Below are positions 1 to 7,277 of a stretch of 36,856 nt of DNA, in pieces. Where the stretch lies: the NCBI GenBank assembly GCA_017410585.1, contig JAFQQM010000024.1:1-36856 (forward strand). The letters run 5' to 3'. The DNA is from Clostridia bacterium. GTDB taxonomy: Bacteria > Bacillota > Clostridia > Oscillospirales > Acutalibacteraceae. Below the pieces are notes generated by a model. That model worked only from the letters and a program-made list of their open reading frames with translations. It did not search any database and was not told the DNA's origin. The first letter of the stretch is position 1. Every line of letters begins with the position of its first letter. The translations under genes and the position numbers were made by a program.

Positions 1-7
1 ATCCTCC
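1..7 (-). promoter_or_regulatory. Ribosome binding site of the next gene (probably etfA)
   Basis: Read on the minus strand, AGGAGG lies immediately after the etfB stop codon at the window edge. A gene therefore begins just outside the window and is translated from the same mRNA. In nearly all bacteria etfA follows etfB, so etfA is the expected neighbour, but it is not visible here. Confidence 0.6.
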
Positions 8-796
8 TTATATAATCTTTTTAGCCTTGAGAAGTTCAAAAAGCTGCTCGGCTTGCGAAAGTTCGTCACCCTCAATATTATGCTTTTCATCATTTTTTGC
101 CGGTGGAAAAATTCTTTCAACCTGCGTTGCAGAACCCATAAGTCCGTAATTATCACGATTAACGTCATCAAAATCTGCAAAGGTCAATATTTTAACCGCA
201 TCATCTTTGAGTTGTTTTTTCACCTTATAAGACGGTAACCTCGGGGTATTTATATCACCGTCAACCGAGATAAGACAAGGCAAAGTGACACTCTGTTTAA
301 CGATTTTTTCATCAAGACTTGCAGTAAGATATACCTTGCCGTCGCTAATATCATCTATTGATAAAACGTTTGATATATTAGGAATGTTAAGATATTCCGC
401 AAGTTCTGCGCCGACCTGTGCGGTGTCGCCGTCGGTAGTCTGCTTTCCGCAAAAAATTATATCGTATTTGCCGCACTTTCTTATTCCTTGGCTGAGCGTG
501 TATGCCGTAGCTAAAACGTCGGCGCCCGCAAACTTTCGGTCGCTAAGAACAGTACCGCCCACAGCACCCATACAAACAGTCTCCTCAATTACCGCTTTTG
601 CTTGTGGCGGACCCATAGTAATACTTTCAACTACACCACCATATTTTTCAGTTAAACAAAGAGCCGTTTCAATGGCGTATAAATCGTAAGGATTTATCTT
701 GCTTTGAACACCATTTCTTTTTAGTACGCCCGTAACAGGATCAACCTCTACGTTGTTTGAACCGGGAACCTGTTTAACACAAACTAAAATATTCAT
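8..796 (-). CDS. etfB: Electron transfer flavoprotein beta subunit (EtfB/FixA)
   Basis: This 262-residue protein is full length for the family. It begins MNILVCVKQVPGS, the usual EtfB start, and has the AANH-like nucleotide-binding fold segments (NPYDLYAIETAL near residue 36, KQTTDGDTAQVGAELAEYL near 118). EtfB pairs with EtfA to carry FAD and an AMP or second FAD. The dimer moves electrons between a flavin dehydrogenase (acyl-CoA, lactate or glycolate type) and a downstream acceptor in the cytoplasm. The ATG has a GGAGG site and its own promoter about 36-64 bases upstream, so it is transcribed apart from the malate genes before it. No dehydrogenase partner is visible, so bifurcating versus non-bifurcating use cannot be decided. 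Confidence 0.95.
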   Translation of the reverse strand: MNILVCVKQVPGSNNVEVDPVTGVLKRNGVQSKINPYDLYAIETALCLTEKYGGVVESITMGPPQAKAVIEETVCMGAVGGTVLSDRKFAGADVLATAYTLSQGIRKCGKYDIIFCGKQTTDGDTAQVGAELAEYLNIPNISNVLSIDDISDGKVYLTASLDEKIVKQSVTLPCLISVDGDINTPRLPSYKVKKQLKDDAVKILTFADFDDVNRDNYGLMGSATQVERIFPPAKNDEKHNIEGDELSQAEQLFELLKAKKII

Positions 797-831
797 TGCC
801 TTCCTCCATTTTTCATAAAAAACTTACACTT

Positions 832-860
832 ATTATAACATGTTTTATTGAATTTGGCAA
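832..860 (-). promoter_or_regulatory. Sigma-A promoter of etfB
   Basis: On the minus strand TTGCCA (855-860) and TATAAT (832-837) are separated by 17 bases. The -10 box ends about 35 bases before the etfB ATG. Confidence 0.75.
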
Positions 861-922
861 TAAAATAAGCTGCCCACTTTAAAAAACATTTGATTTATTT
901 TTAAAATCACCGTGTGCAAATG

Positions 923-950
923 TAAAAAGCGGAGTGAATTTTCACTCCGC
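923..950 (-). terminator. Intrinsic terminator, second of a tandem pair
   Basis: A GCGGAGTGAA stem (929-938 with 941-950) is followed on the minus strand by TTTTTA. It backs up the terminator at 1037-1070 and insulates etfB from the upstream operon. Confidence 0.75.
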
Positions 951-1036
951 TTGGCAGAAGCAACAACTCGTTCGCAGAACGAACTTATAAACATACTGCT
1001 TGATTTTATAATTGAAAACAATGTACCGCATACAAC

Positions 1037-1070
1037 AAAAAAACACTCGTTAATAAACGAGTGCTTTTTT
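1037..1070 (-). terminator. Intrinsic terminator after the TPR-like gene
   Basis: CACTCGTT (1044-1051) pairs with AACGAGTG (1056-1063). Runs of A and T flank it on both sides, so it could work in either direction. Only the minus-strand gene at 1080 ends here. Confidence 0.8.
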
Positions 1071-1079
1071 ATATGTTTT

Positions 1080-1880
1080 TTATAACTTTTCCAACATTTC
1101 ACGTGCCGTTGATGCCATTGAGGTTTCGCCACCGTTTTCTACGCAATAATTAAAATGCTCTTTAGCCTCCTCTTTCCTGTCGGTCTTACAACAAATTTCA
1201 GCTAAACTAAAACGTGCCAAAATGATATCCAAGGGTGTATTTTTTGGAAAAGATTTAATAAGTTTTTGACGGTAATATGCTTCAGCCGTCGCATAATCTC
1301 CCATTGCCTTCGCCCTATCGCATTTGGCAAGAACGTCTAACGTTGCCATAGTCGTTAAATCTTTTTTACCATTTAACACTTCGAAATAAAGGGATTCGGC
1401 TTCTTCTGTTCTTCCCTTGTCGAATAACATCGACGCCTTCAAAATTTTTACAAGCGGTTTTTTCTTTTCGGGGGCGACAATGCTCATCTGTTCAAGGGCT
1501 TCAAATTCGCGTTCAACGTCATCCAACACGTCATACGCAGACAACACCACCCATAACACATCAAAATCAGGTTTTGATATAACGTTGTCGGGACAATCGC
1601 GCGATTCTTCATACAAACGTATAAACTCGGCGGGACGAAGTTCGTAATGAATCAGTTTTTTACCCTTGCTTAGCAATTTGCCTTTTCCTTCGGCAAATCT
1701 GCCCCATTTATAAAAAAACACACTGAGAAGTAAAAAGATTATTCCAAAAACAACATATCGCACACTGTCAGAGCGCAAAGCCGTATGTACTATAGGCATA
1801 AGAAACCAAATCACACCGAAAACGGCATAAGTGATTGTGATAAACCAAATTTTAAAAAGTGCCTTTTTAGTTAAAAACAT
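1080..1880 (-). CDS. Membrane-anchored TPR-like protein, function unknown
   Basis: The 266 residues open with two hydrophobic segments (about 9-33 and 41-57) separated by a short loop. A basic stretch follows, then a helical soluble part with TPR-like helix pairs (for example residues about 145-240, with the patterns GRTEEAESLYFEVL and DYATAEAYYRQKL). TPR repeats hold protein partners, and the partner here is unknown. The gene follows malic enzyme by about 30 bases with a GGGG-type ribosome site and ends at two tandem terminators, so it is the last gene of the malate operon. I do not recognise a named family. Confidence 0.8.
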   Translation of the reverse strand: MFLTKKALFKIWFITITYAVFGVIWFLMPIVHTALRSDSVRYVVFGIIFLLLSVFFYKWGRFAEGKGKLLSKGKKLIHYELRPAEFIRLYEESRDCPDNVISKPDFDVLWVVLSAYDVLDDVEREFEALEQMSIVAPEKKKPLVKILKASMLFDKGRTEEAESLYFEVLNGKKDLTTMATLDVLAKCDRAKAMGDYATAEAYYRQKLIKSFPKNTPLDIILARFSLAEICCKTDRKEEAKEHFNYCVENGGETSMASTAREMLEKL

Positions 1881-1910
1881 ACCTTTTATCCCCCGCTATA
1901 ACGCCGCTTT

Positions 1911-3083
1911 TTACAGTCTTGCAACGCCGCTTTTTCTTGCCGCTTCGGCTACTGCCGCGGCAACGGTTTTGCCTATTCTTTCATCAAATGCCATCGGCAA
2001 AATATACTCGGCATTTAGTTCATCCTCTGTTACAAGACCTGCTATAGCATAGGATGCCGCCATCTTCATTTCGTCATTTATATCACTTGCACGTACGTCC
2101 AAAGCACCGCGGAAAATACCCGGGAATGCGAGCACGTTGTTAATCTGGTTAGGATAGTCCGAACGACCTGTACCAACAACTGCCGCGCCACCTTCTTTTG
2201 CTAAATCTGGTAAAATTTCGGGTACAGGGTTTGCCATCGGGAATACGATTGAACCTGCCGCCATGGTAGATACCATTTCGCTTGAAACAATGTTAGGCGC
2301 AGACACACCGATAAATACGTCGGCACCCTTTAAAGCGCACGCAAGGTCACCCGTCAAGCGCTCTTTGTTGGTAATTTTTGCAAGTTCCTTATGGGCGTCA
2401 CTAAGACCGTCCATACCTTCGCAGATAATACCAAATCTATCAACCATAACGAGATTTTCAACACCAAGTTTAAGTAGGTGCAAACCGATAGCTGTACCCG
2501 CACTGCCTGCTCCGTTAATAACAACACGGATTTTATCAATATCTTTTTTAACCACCTTTAATGCATTAAGCAATGCGGCGGCAACAACAATAGCGGTACC
2601 GTGTTGGTCATCGTGGAATACGGGTATATCACAAATTTCTTTAAGTCTGCGTTCAACCTCAAAGCAACGGGGTGCGGCAATGTCCTCTAGGTTAATGCCG
2701 CCAAAACTACCCGAAATTAAATAAATTGTTCTAACAAGCTCGTCAACGTCCTTGCTCTTTATGCAAAGCGGAAAGGCATCAACGTCAGCAAATTCTTTAA
2801 ATAGTGCGCATTTGCCTTCCATAACCGGCATACCTGCCTCGGGACCGATATCACCAAGACCCAAAACTGCCGAACCGTCGGTAATAACGGCAACTAAGTT
2901 GTGGCGGCGCGTCAGTTCAAACGATTTGTTAACATCCTTTTCAATCACCAAACAAGGCTCTGCAACACCGGGGGTGTATGCCAAAGATAATTGTTCTCTA
3001 TTTTTAACGGGTGTTCTCGAAATTACCTCTATTTTACCCTGCCATTCTTCGTGACATTTTAAGGCTTGTGCTTTAATATCCAT
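1911..3083 (-). CDS. Malic enzyme (oxaloacetate-decarboxylating malate dehydrogenase)
   Basis: This 390-residue protein is the short bacterial form without a phosphotransacetylase tail. It decarboxylates L-malate to pyruvate and CO2, reducing NAD(P)+, with a divalent metal. Signatures are LAYTPGVAEPC near residue 35, GLGDIGPEAGMPVMEGK near 75, the metal/substrate segment VFHDDQHGTA near 155, and the Rossmann loop GAGSAGTAIG near 190. It lies 15 bases after the type-2 malate/lactate dehydrogenase, so two malate-handling enzymes are translated from one message. The context suggests malate or lactate interconversion with pyruvate. Cofactor preference cannot be told from the sequence alone. Confidence 0.93.
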   Translation of the reverse strand: MDIKAQALKCHEEWQGKIEVISRTPVKNREQLSLAYTPGVAEPCLVIEKDVNKSFELTRRHNLVAVITDGSAVLGLGDIGPEAGMPVMEGKCALFKEFADVDAFPLCIKSKDVDELVRTIYLISGSFGGINLEDIAAPRCFEVERRLKEICDIPVFHDDQHGTAIVVAAALLNALKVVKKDIDKIRVVINGAGSAGTAIGLHLLKLGVENLVMVDRFGIICEGMDGLSDAHKELAKITNKERLTGDLACALKGADVFIGVSAPNIVSSEMVSTMAAGSIVFPMANPVPEILPDLAKEGGAAVVGTGRSDYPNQINNVLAFPGIFRGALDVRASDINDEMKMAASYAIAGLVTEDELNAEYILPMAFDERIGKTVAAAVAEAARKSGVARL

Positions 3084-3098
3084 TAATCTTTTCCTCCG

Positions 3099-4229
3099 TT
3101 ACATATCGTAAGAACTCTTTTGAAGTGTGAGTTCAAGTGCTTGCTCGCCAAGATATTCTTTAATATCCATACCTAAATATTTGCACAAATCAACCATTTC
3201 GGCAACGGTGCCAATATTAACGTCAATACCGTTTTCCATTCTGTCTTTATATGCAAATACCTCTTTTTCACCGTGGGTGTAGATGCGCTCTTGACCCTCT
3301 GCCTTGGGTGCTTCGCGAAGTTCCTGAAGGAATGTTGAAAGATGCTCTTTGATAGCATCGGCATCGCCGAAAACTGCGGGGTCTATTGCAATAAAGCCGT
3401 GACAGGTGCCACCCTTACCGCCTATATGTGTATGGTTTGAGGTAAGACCCATTGAAAGAATTGAACAGAAAATCTCACACAACATACCGTAACCGTAACC
3501 CTTATGGCTACCGCTCTGCTCGGTTTCGCCACCGAGCGGCATTATACCGCCGCCTGCCTTGGCAACAATATTTTTAAGTACGTCTGATGCATCCGAACTC
3601 TTTTTACCCTCTTTATCAAGCGCCCACATATCAGGTAGGGGTTTATCAAGTTTATTGTAAATTTCAAGTTTACCGCGTGTTACAACGGTGGTAGACGCAT
3701 CGAAGAAAAAGTCATACGGCTCAGCCGGCATTGCGATGGCGATGGGGTTAGAGCCAAGCATAGCCTTTCTTGCAAAGGTAGGCACCATTATCGCCTCAGA
3801 GTTGGTCATCGACATACCTATAAGACCCTCTTTACAGGCCATTTTTGCATAATAGCCCGCAATACCGTAATGGTTTGAGTTGCGAACAGATACAATAGCC
3901 ATACCCGTCTTTTTGGCCTTCTCTATCGCCATGGTCATTGCCTTATGTCCTAGCAACTGACCCATACCGTCATTGCCCTCAATTACGGCAGATACGGGTG
4001 TTTCAAAAACAACCTCGGGTTTAGCGTCAACCTTAATAAGACCCTTTTCGATGCCCTTGTGATAACGAACCAATCTCTGCATACCGTGCGACTCAATGCC
4101 GTAAAGGTCACTTGTTAGCAATACGTCAACTATAATATCGCACTCACTCTCATTAAAGCCGAACTTTAAGAAAGCGTCGGTACAAAATTTCTTTAAAGAC
4201 TCGTAAGAATAATTTATGCTGTTTTTCAT
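3099..4229 (-). CDS. Type-2 malate/L-lactate dehydrogenase family oxidoreductase (Ldh2/YiaK/AllD)
   Basis: This 376-residue protein belongs to the NAD(P)-dependent Ldh2 family, which is unrelated to classical Rossmann lactate and malate dehydrogenases. It shows the family start YGIESHGMQRLVRY near residue 54, the active-site segment VRNSNHYGIAGYYA near 119, NPIAIAMPAEP near 161 and GSHKGYGYGMLCEIFC near 240. Family members reduce 2-oxoacids such as oxaloacetate, pyruvate, 2,3-diketogulonate or oxamate precursors. With malic enzyme directly downstream, malate/oxaloacetate is the likeliest substrate, but this is inference. The gene lies 18 bases after the Dabb-domain gene. Confidence 0.9.
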   Translation of the reverse strand: MKNSINYSYESLKKFCTDAFLKFGFNESECDIIVDVLLTSDLYGIESHGMQRLVRYHKGIEKGLIKVDAKPEVVFETPVSAVIEGNDGMGQLLGHKAMTMAIEKAKKTGMAIVSVRNSNHYGIAGYYAKMACKEGLIGMSMTNSEAIMVPTFARKAMLGSNPIAIAMPAEPYDFFFDASTTVVTRGKLEIYNKLDKPLPDMWALDKEGKKSSDASDVLKNIVAKAGGGIMPLGGETEQSGSHKGYGYGMLCEIFCSILSMGLTSNHTHIGGKGGTCHGFIAIDPAVFGDADAIKEHLSTFLQELREAPKAEGQERIYTHGEKEVFAYKDRMENGIDVNIGTVAEMVDLCKYLGMDIKEYLGEQALELTLQKSSYDM

Positions 4230-4247
4230 AAGATTTTCCCCTTTTTC

Positions 4248-4544
4248 TTATTTAATTTCGTAATCAAAGCAGGCGCGTGTTTCGGTAAAGGGACGCACCA
4301 AGGTGTCGGCAACCTTAACGTGCTCGGGATGTACTGCGTAACCTTTTAACGCCGCCTCATTTTCAAACACCGAATAAAGCATAACGTCAGCGTTTGATGA
4401 ATCCAGTGTTTCGGTTTCAACCTTTATTTCAAGAAGACCCGGTATAACGCCCATAAGGCCCTCAAGACCCGTCTTTATGCCGAGTTTTACCTCGTCGGTG
4501 TTATACTCATTTTTTAATTTCCAAAGAATAATGTGTTTAACCAT
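4248..4544 (-). CDS. Dabb (stress-responsive A/B barrel) domain protein
   Basis: The 98 residues begin MVKHIILWKLK and contain VIPGLLEIKVE and DVMLYSVFENEAALKGYAVHPEHVKV, the diagnostic pattern of the dimeric ferredoxin-like Dabb family (PF07876). These small proteins form dimers. Their roles are mostly unknown, although a few are cyclases or decarboxylases. It is the first gene of the operon with the two malate enzymes, and a sigma-A promoter lies about 35 bases upstream of the ATG. Confidence 0.88.
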   Translation of the reverse strand: MVKHIILWKLKNEYNTDEVKLGIKTGLEGLMGVIPGLLEIKVETETLDSSNADVMLYSVFENEAALKGYAVHPEHVKVADTLVRPFTETRACFDYEIK

Positions 4545-4577
4545 AAAACTTTCCCCTATTAAAAATTTTATATGGTT

Positions 4578-4606
4578 ATTGTAACATATTACCTATTGCG
4601 TTTCAA
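4578..4606 (-). promoter_or_regulatory. Sigma-A promoter of the Dabb-Ldh2-malic enzyme operon
   Basis: On the minus strand TTGAAA (4601-4606) and TACAAT (4578-4583) are 17 bases apart. Confidence 0.7.
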
Positions 4607-4636
4607 TAAATTGATTGTGGTTATTCGAATTTTTTA

Positions 4637-4665
4637 TAAAATAAAAACCACCCTCACGGATGGTT
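4637..4665 (-). terminator. Intrinsic terminator of the DUF2809 gene
   Basis: On the minus strand an AACCATCC/GGGTGGTT stem (4646-4665, one G-U pair) is followed by a T-rich tract (4637-4645). Confidence 0.65.
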
Positions 4666-4731
4666 GCGTTTTTGAGATTTGTGTCATAAAAATAATTTTT
4701 ATGACCGCCTTTATTAAATTACAGCATAATT

Positions 4732-5106
4732 CTAAGAATTAAACAACCACTTTTCTGCTACCCAAAAAGCAAGACAACCTGCTGCATAACAAAGTATATC
4801 AACAAAAGAAAAGGTCGTTCCGATAATTGTAGAAAAAAAGGCGTTATTTTCAAGTCCTAATAATTTTACAACGTTCACGTACTGCGCAAGTTCTACAAGC
4901 GCCGCAAAAACAAAAACATATATCGGCAAGGCAGATACGCCTTTGGGTATAATAATTCTACACAAGCAACATAGCAGCACAGTTACAAGCACATCCCCAA
5001 TATATGGGCGAACAAAAGCATCATGAACAAACAGGGCAATAATTATTTCTATAAGAAGTAAAACACCAAACGCTACCGCGTAGGTTGTGCGCGATTTTTT
5101 CAACAT
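4732..5106 (-). CDS. DUF2809 family small membrane protein
   Basis: The 124 residues contain four hydrophobic helices (about 10-28, 37-54, 60-78, 95-118) and the family pattern FVFAALVELAQYV followed by GTTFSFVDILCYAAGC. It resembles VanZ-type proteins in topology, and DUF2809 is the closer match by motif. No biochemical role is known for the family. It has its own promoter and terminator, so it is monocistronic. The left end of the DUF559 element lies only a few bases beyond its -35 box. Confidence 0.78.
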   Translation of the reverse strand: MLKKSRTTYAVAFGVLLLIEIIIALFVHDAFVRPYIGDVLVTVLLCCLCRIIIPKGVSALPIYVFVFAALVELAQYVNVVKLLGLENNAFFSTIIGTTFSFVDILCYAAGCLAFWVAEKWLFNS

Positions 5107-5126
5107 TTTATCACCGCCTTTGTTTG

Positions 5127-5155
5127 ATTATATGCTTGTGTTAAATTAGGGACAA
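5127..5155 (-). promoter_or_regulatory. Sigma-A promoter of the DUF2809 gene
   Basis: On the minus strand TTGTCC (5150-5155) and TATAAT (5127-5132) are 17 bases apart. The neighbouring inverted repeat begins about 8 bases upstream of the -35 box. Confidence 0.7.
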
Positions 5156-5156
5156 G

Positions 5157-5564
5157 TTAACCCTTGGCTCCCTCTGACGAGGGAGCTGGCTTTTGCGTAG
5201 CAAAAGACTGAGGGAGAGAATTCTTAACAGCTAAATCTATATATTCGCATACACCACTGAAATTACGGTCAATATCTAAATTACAAATCCTTAAAATTGT
5301 TAAATCCATACCCTCTAACTCTTTCGTTCTAACTTTGTCTTTTTCTATTTGCTCTGGGGTATAATGACCGCCACCGTCAAGTTCAACAACAAGTCTTGCT
5401 TTAGCACAGTAGAAATCTGCTATGTAATTACCAATGGCTTTTTGTCTTTGAAATCTTATAGGGTAATATCTTAAAAACTCGTACCAAAGTTTTCGTTCCC
5501 AAGGTGTCATATTTTTTCGGAGTGTTTTTGCAAGAGGGATATTAGCTGTATTATACTCTTTCAT
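5157..5564 (-). CDS. DUF559 (Vsr-like) endonuclease-domain protein
   Basis: From the ATG at 5564 the protein has 135 residues; a TTG 18 bases upstream is possible but lies inside the repeat. The core RQKAIGNYIADFYC then VVELDGGGHY is the DUF559 signature (PF04480), related to Vsr and PD-(D/E)XK nucleases. Likely catalytic residues are D50, E61, D63 and H67. The last about 19 residues (SLPQSFATQKPAPSSEGAKG) are encoded by the left inverted repeat, and the stop codon lies just outside it. The start codon sits directly inside the right inverted repeat. The gene therefore fills a two-ended palindromic element almost completely, which suggests a self-propagating unit. No target or activity is known. 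Confidence 0.88.
   Translation of the reverse strand: MKEYNTANIPLAKTLRKNMTPWERKLWYEFLRYYPIRFQRQKAIGNYIADFYCAKARLVVELDGGGHYTPEQIEKDKVRTKELEGMDLTILRICNLDIDRNFSGVCEYIDLAVKNSLPQSFATQKPAPSSEGAKG
5163..5219 (+). repeat. Left inverted repeat of the DUF559 element (double hairpin)
   Basis: Outer hairpin GCTCCCTC/GAGGGAGC (5167-5186), then TGG, then inner hairpin CTTTTGC/GCAAAAG (5190-5206), then ACTGAGGGAGAGA. The reverse complement of 5567-5622 has the same order and nearly the same outer stem and end, with a different inner stem sequence. Confidence 0.85.
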
Positions 5565-5566
5565 TC

Positions 5567-5622
5567 TCTCTCCCTCCGTCAAAACTCCGTTTTGCCACCT
5601 CCCTCGTCAGAGGGAGGCTTGG
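5567..5622 (-). repeat. Right inverted repeat of the DUF559 element (double hairpin)
   Basis: Read on the minus strand: outer hairpin GCCTCCCTC/GAGGGAGG, then TGG, inner hairpin CAAAAC/GTTTTG, then GACGGAGGGAGAGA. A short GTTA occurs just outside both ends (5156-5159 and 5622-5625) and might be a target duplication, but four bases are weak evidence. Confidence 0.85.
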
Positions 5623-5651
5623 TTAGCGGCAAAAACCACCTTTCGGTTAGT

Positions 5652-5681
5652 ATTATACCATAAGCGAGCCATCGCGGTCAA
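5652..5681 (-). promoter_or_regulatory. Leftward sigma-A promoter feeding the DUF559 gene
   Basis: On the minus strand TTGACC (5676-5681) and TATAAT (5652-5657) are 18 bases apart. It lies outside the element, so the transcript would begin with the right inverted repeat as a structured 5' leader. Confidence 0.65.
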
Positions 5682-5717
5682 CCGTCCGAATGTGCCAAAT
5701 ATTTTCCTATAATTCGG

Positions 5718-5746
5718 TTGCGATGGCAAAAAAACTGTGGTATACT
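5718..5746 (+). promoter_or_regulatory. Sigma-A promoter of nagB
   Basis: TTGCGA (5718-5723) and TATACT (5741-5746) are 17 bases apart, 35 bases before the start codon. It diverges from the DUF559 promoter, and a broken inverted repeat (CCATCGC near 5670 and GCGATGG near 5720) overlaps both -35 boxes. Confidence 0.75.
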
Positions 5747-5781
5747 AAATACAAACCTTATTTTGTAAAGGAGAATCGGAT

Positions 5782-6513
5782 ATGAAAGTACACGTTTGCA
5801 AAAATACCGAAGCGATGGGCAAAGCCGCCGCCGCGTTGTTTGTTGCCTGTGTCGAAGAAAAACCGAATGCGGTGCTGGGTCTGGCCACCGGCTCCACCCC
5901 CATCCCGACCTATGGCGAGATGGCCAAGGCGTATGAGCAGGGTGTGGTGGATTTCTCGAAAGTCACCACCTTTAACCTCGATGAATACGTTGGTCTGGCC
6001 CCCGATCATGAGCAGAGTTACCGCTATTTTATGGAGACCAACCTGTTTAAACACATCAATATTCCGGCGGAAAACACCCACGTTCTGTCCGGTCTGGCAG
6101 CCGATCCCGAAGCGGAATGCGGCAACTACGAGGCGATGATCGACGCCGCCGGCGGTATCGATCTGCAGATCCTCGGTCTGGGCAACAACGGTCATATCGC
6201 GTTTAACGAGCCGGCCGACGAGTTTGCCGCCACCACCCACACGGTCACGCTGACCGAAAGCACCATCGAAGCGAACAAGCGCTTCTTCGCTTCGGCGGAC
6301 GAAGTGCCGCGCAAGGCGTACACGATGGGTATCGGCAGTATTATGAAGGCGAAAAAGATCGTGTTGCTGGCCAACGGTGCCGCCAAGGCGGACGCCGTCG
6401 CCGCGATGGTGGAGGGTCCGGTGACCCCGCAGTGTCCGGCCTCCATCCTGCAGTTCCATCCGAACGTGGTGGTGCTGGTGGACGAAGCCGCCGCCGCAAA
6501 ACTGACGAAATAA
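5782..6513 (+). CDS. nagB: Glucosamine-6-phosphate deaminase
   Basis: The 243-residue protein converts glucosamine 6-phosphate to fructose 6-phosphate plus ammonia, feeding amino-sugar carbon into glycolysis. It has the phosphate loop LATGSTP (34-40), NLDEYVGL with the general base D67, and GLGNNGHIAFNEP with H138. Length is that of the short NagB form, without the C-terminal allosteric extension of the E. coli enzyme. The ATG follows AAGGAG by 8 bases. It is monocistronic, with its own promoter and terminator. No nagA is adjacent. Confidence 0.95.
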   Translation: MKVHVCKNTEAMGKAAAALFVACVEEKPNAVLGLATGSTPIPTYGEMAKAYEQGVVDFSKVTTFNLDEYVGLAPDHEQSYRYFMETNLFKHINIPAENTHVLSGLAADPEAECGNYEAMIDAAGGIDLQILGLGNNGHIAFNEPADEFAATTHTVTLTESTIEANKRFFASADEVPRKAYTMGIGSIMKAKKIVLLANGAAKADAVAAMVEGPVTPQCPASILQFHPNVVVLVDEAAAAKLTK

Positions 6514-6519
6514 GCCAAA

Positions 6520-6550
6520 AGGACCGATGCATCCGCATCGGTCCTTTTTT
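6520..6550 (+). terminator. Intrinsic terminator of nagB
   Basis: An 11-bp stem AGGACCGATGC/GCATCGGTCCT with loop ATCC is followed by six T. The same stem recurs after the mrp gene with one loop base changed. Confidence 0.92.
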
Positions 6551-6581
6551 GTTGTGGTTATCGACAATCGGCCACCCTTAT

Positions 6582-6691
6582 GCCTCCCTCGCCTAGAGGG
6601 AGGGGGACCGCCGTGAGGCGGTGGAGGGATAATCGCCCAACGGGCGATCTGTCGCAAAGCGACAGTATCCCCCAGTCAGCCTACGGCTGCC
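6582..6691 (+). repeat. Multi-hairpin repeat copy 1 (right end deleted)
   Basis: Hairpins in order: CCTCCCTC/GAGGGAGG, CCGCC/GGCGG, ATCGCCC/GGGCGAT, CTGTCGC/GCGACAG, CAGCC/GGCTG. The right outer hairpin is missing: after the CAGCC hairpin the sequence jumps to CGCCAATTTCC, which elsewhere follows the complete unit (compare 33139). The copy ends about 30 bases from the CYTH gene stop. Confidence 0.9.
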
Positions 6692-6722
6692 GCCAATTTC
6701 CTACAACGCCCACGGCGGGCGC

Positions 6723-7226
6723 TTATCGACCGCAACGGGTGCGACGCCAGTAGGCGGCCATCGAAAATCCCGCCTCGTTTGTGGCATCTTCCCCCACAAA
6801 CGGCGGCGCTACGAACGCTTCCGACTCCTCCACCGAGTCAAATTCCACCTCGGCGTAATAAAATTCCGTCTCGGTACCCTCGTCCACGCGACTGCATTCC
6901 AGCCGGTGTCCGTCCGGCAATTGGTATACCTTCAATTCCTTGCGGATGGGGATCGCCGTCAGCAGGTCGCACAGTTCCTCAAACTGTTGTTTGGAGATAG
7001 GCATCTCGATCTCCCGCCGTTTCAGGCGACCCTTGCCCTTGAAGCACAGCCAGTAGCATTCTTCCCCGTCACCGATGGCGGAGCGGATCCGCACCGTCGG
7101 GTTGGTGGCGAGATACGCTTGTTCCATTATGACGTGCGCCACCTGCGGCCAGCCTTCCCGTTCGTCGGGGAAACGGTCGATGTGGTATTTCCGTTCAATT
7201 TCCCAATGCGGTTCGCTACCCATCAT
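6723..7226 (-). CDS. CYTH-domain phosphohydrolase
   Basis: With the ATG at 7226 the protein has 167 residues. It opens with the CYTH signature ExExK (E9, E11, K13 in WEIERKYHI). Repeated R/K and E pairs typical of the eight-strand triphosphate tunnel follow, such as VRIRSAIGDGEE, CYWLCFKGKGRLKRREIEMPIS and EFYYAEVEFDS. Family members hydrolyse inorganic triphosphate or thiamine triphosphate, and a few make cAMP. For small bacterial proteins without partner domains, triphosphatase activity is likelier than cyclase. I chose this start because the promoter -10 box lies at 7249-7254, inside a longer reading frame. It is transcribed divergently from mrp. Confidence 0.85.
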   Translation of the reverse strand: MMGSEPHWEIERKYHIDRFPDEREGWPQVAHVIMEQAYLATNPTVRIRSAIGDGEECYWLCFKGKGRLKRREIEMPISKQQFEELCDLLTAIPIRKELKVYQLPDGHRLECSRVDEGTETEFYYAEVEFDSVEESEAFVAPPFVGEDATNEAGFSMAAYWRRTRCGR

Positions 7227-7248
7227 AAAAACACACCCTTTCACGCAA

Positions 7249-7277
7249 ATTCTATCACATTCCTTGCGGAAAATCAA
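7249..7277 (-). promoter_or_regulatory. Sigma-A promoter of the CYTH gene
   Basis: On the minus strand TTGATT (7272-7277) and TAGAAT (7249-7254) are 17 bases apart. Its -35 box directly touches the -35 box of the mrp promoter. Confidence 0.65.

Noticed and set aside
845-1132. 95-codon frame between etfB and the TPR-like gene
   Set aside because: It spans two terminators and the end of the TPR-like gene, has no ribosome site and no recognisable content.
5156-5625. GTTA as target-site duplication of the DUF559 element
   Set aside because: Four bases next to an imperfect boundary could easily match by chance. An empty site is needed before calling it.
5758-6657. Minus-strand frame of 299 codons opposite nagB
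   Set aside because: It includes the terminator and a multi-hairpin repeat in its N-terminal part and has the composition of an antisense shadow.
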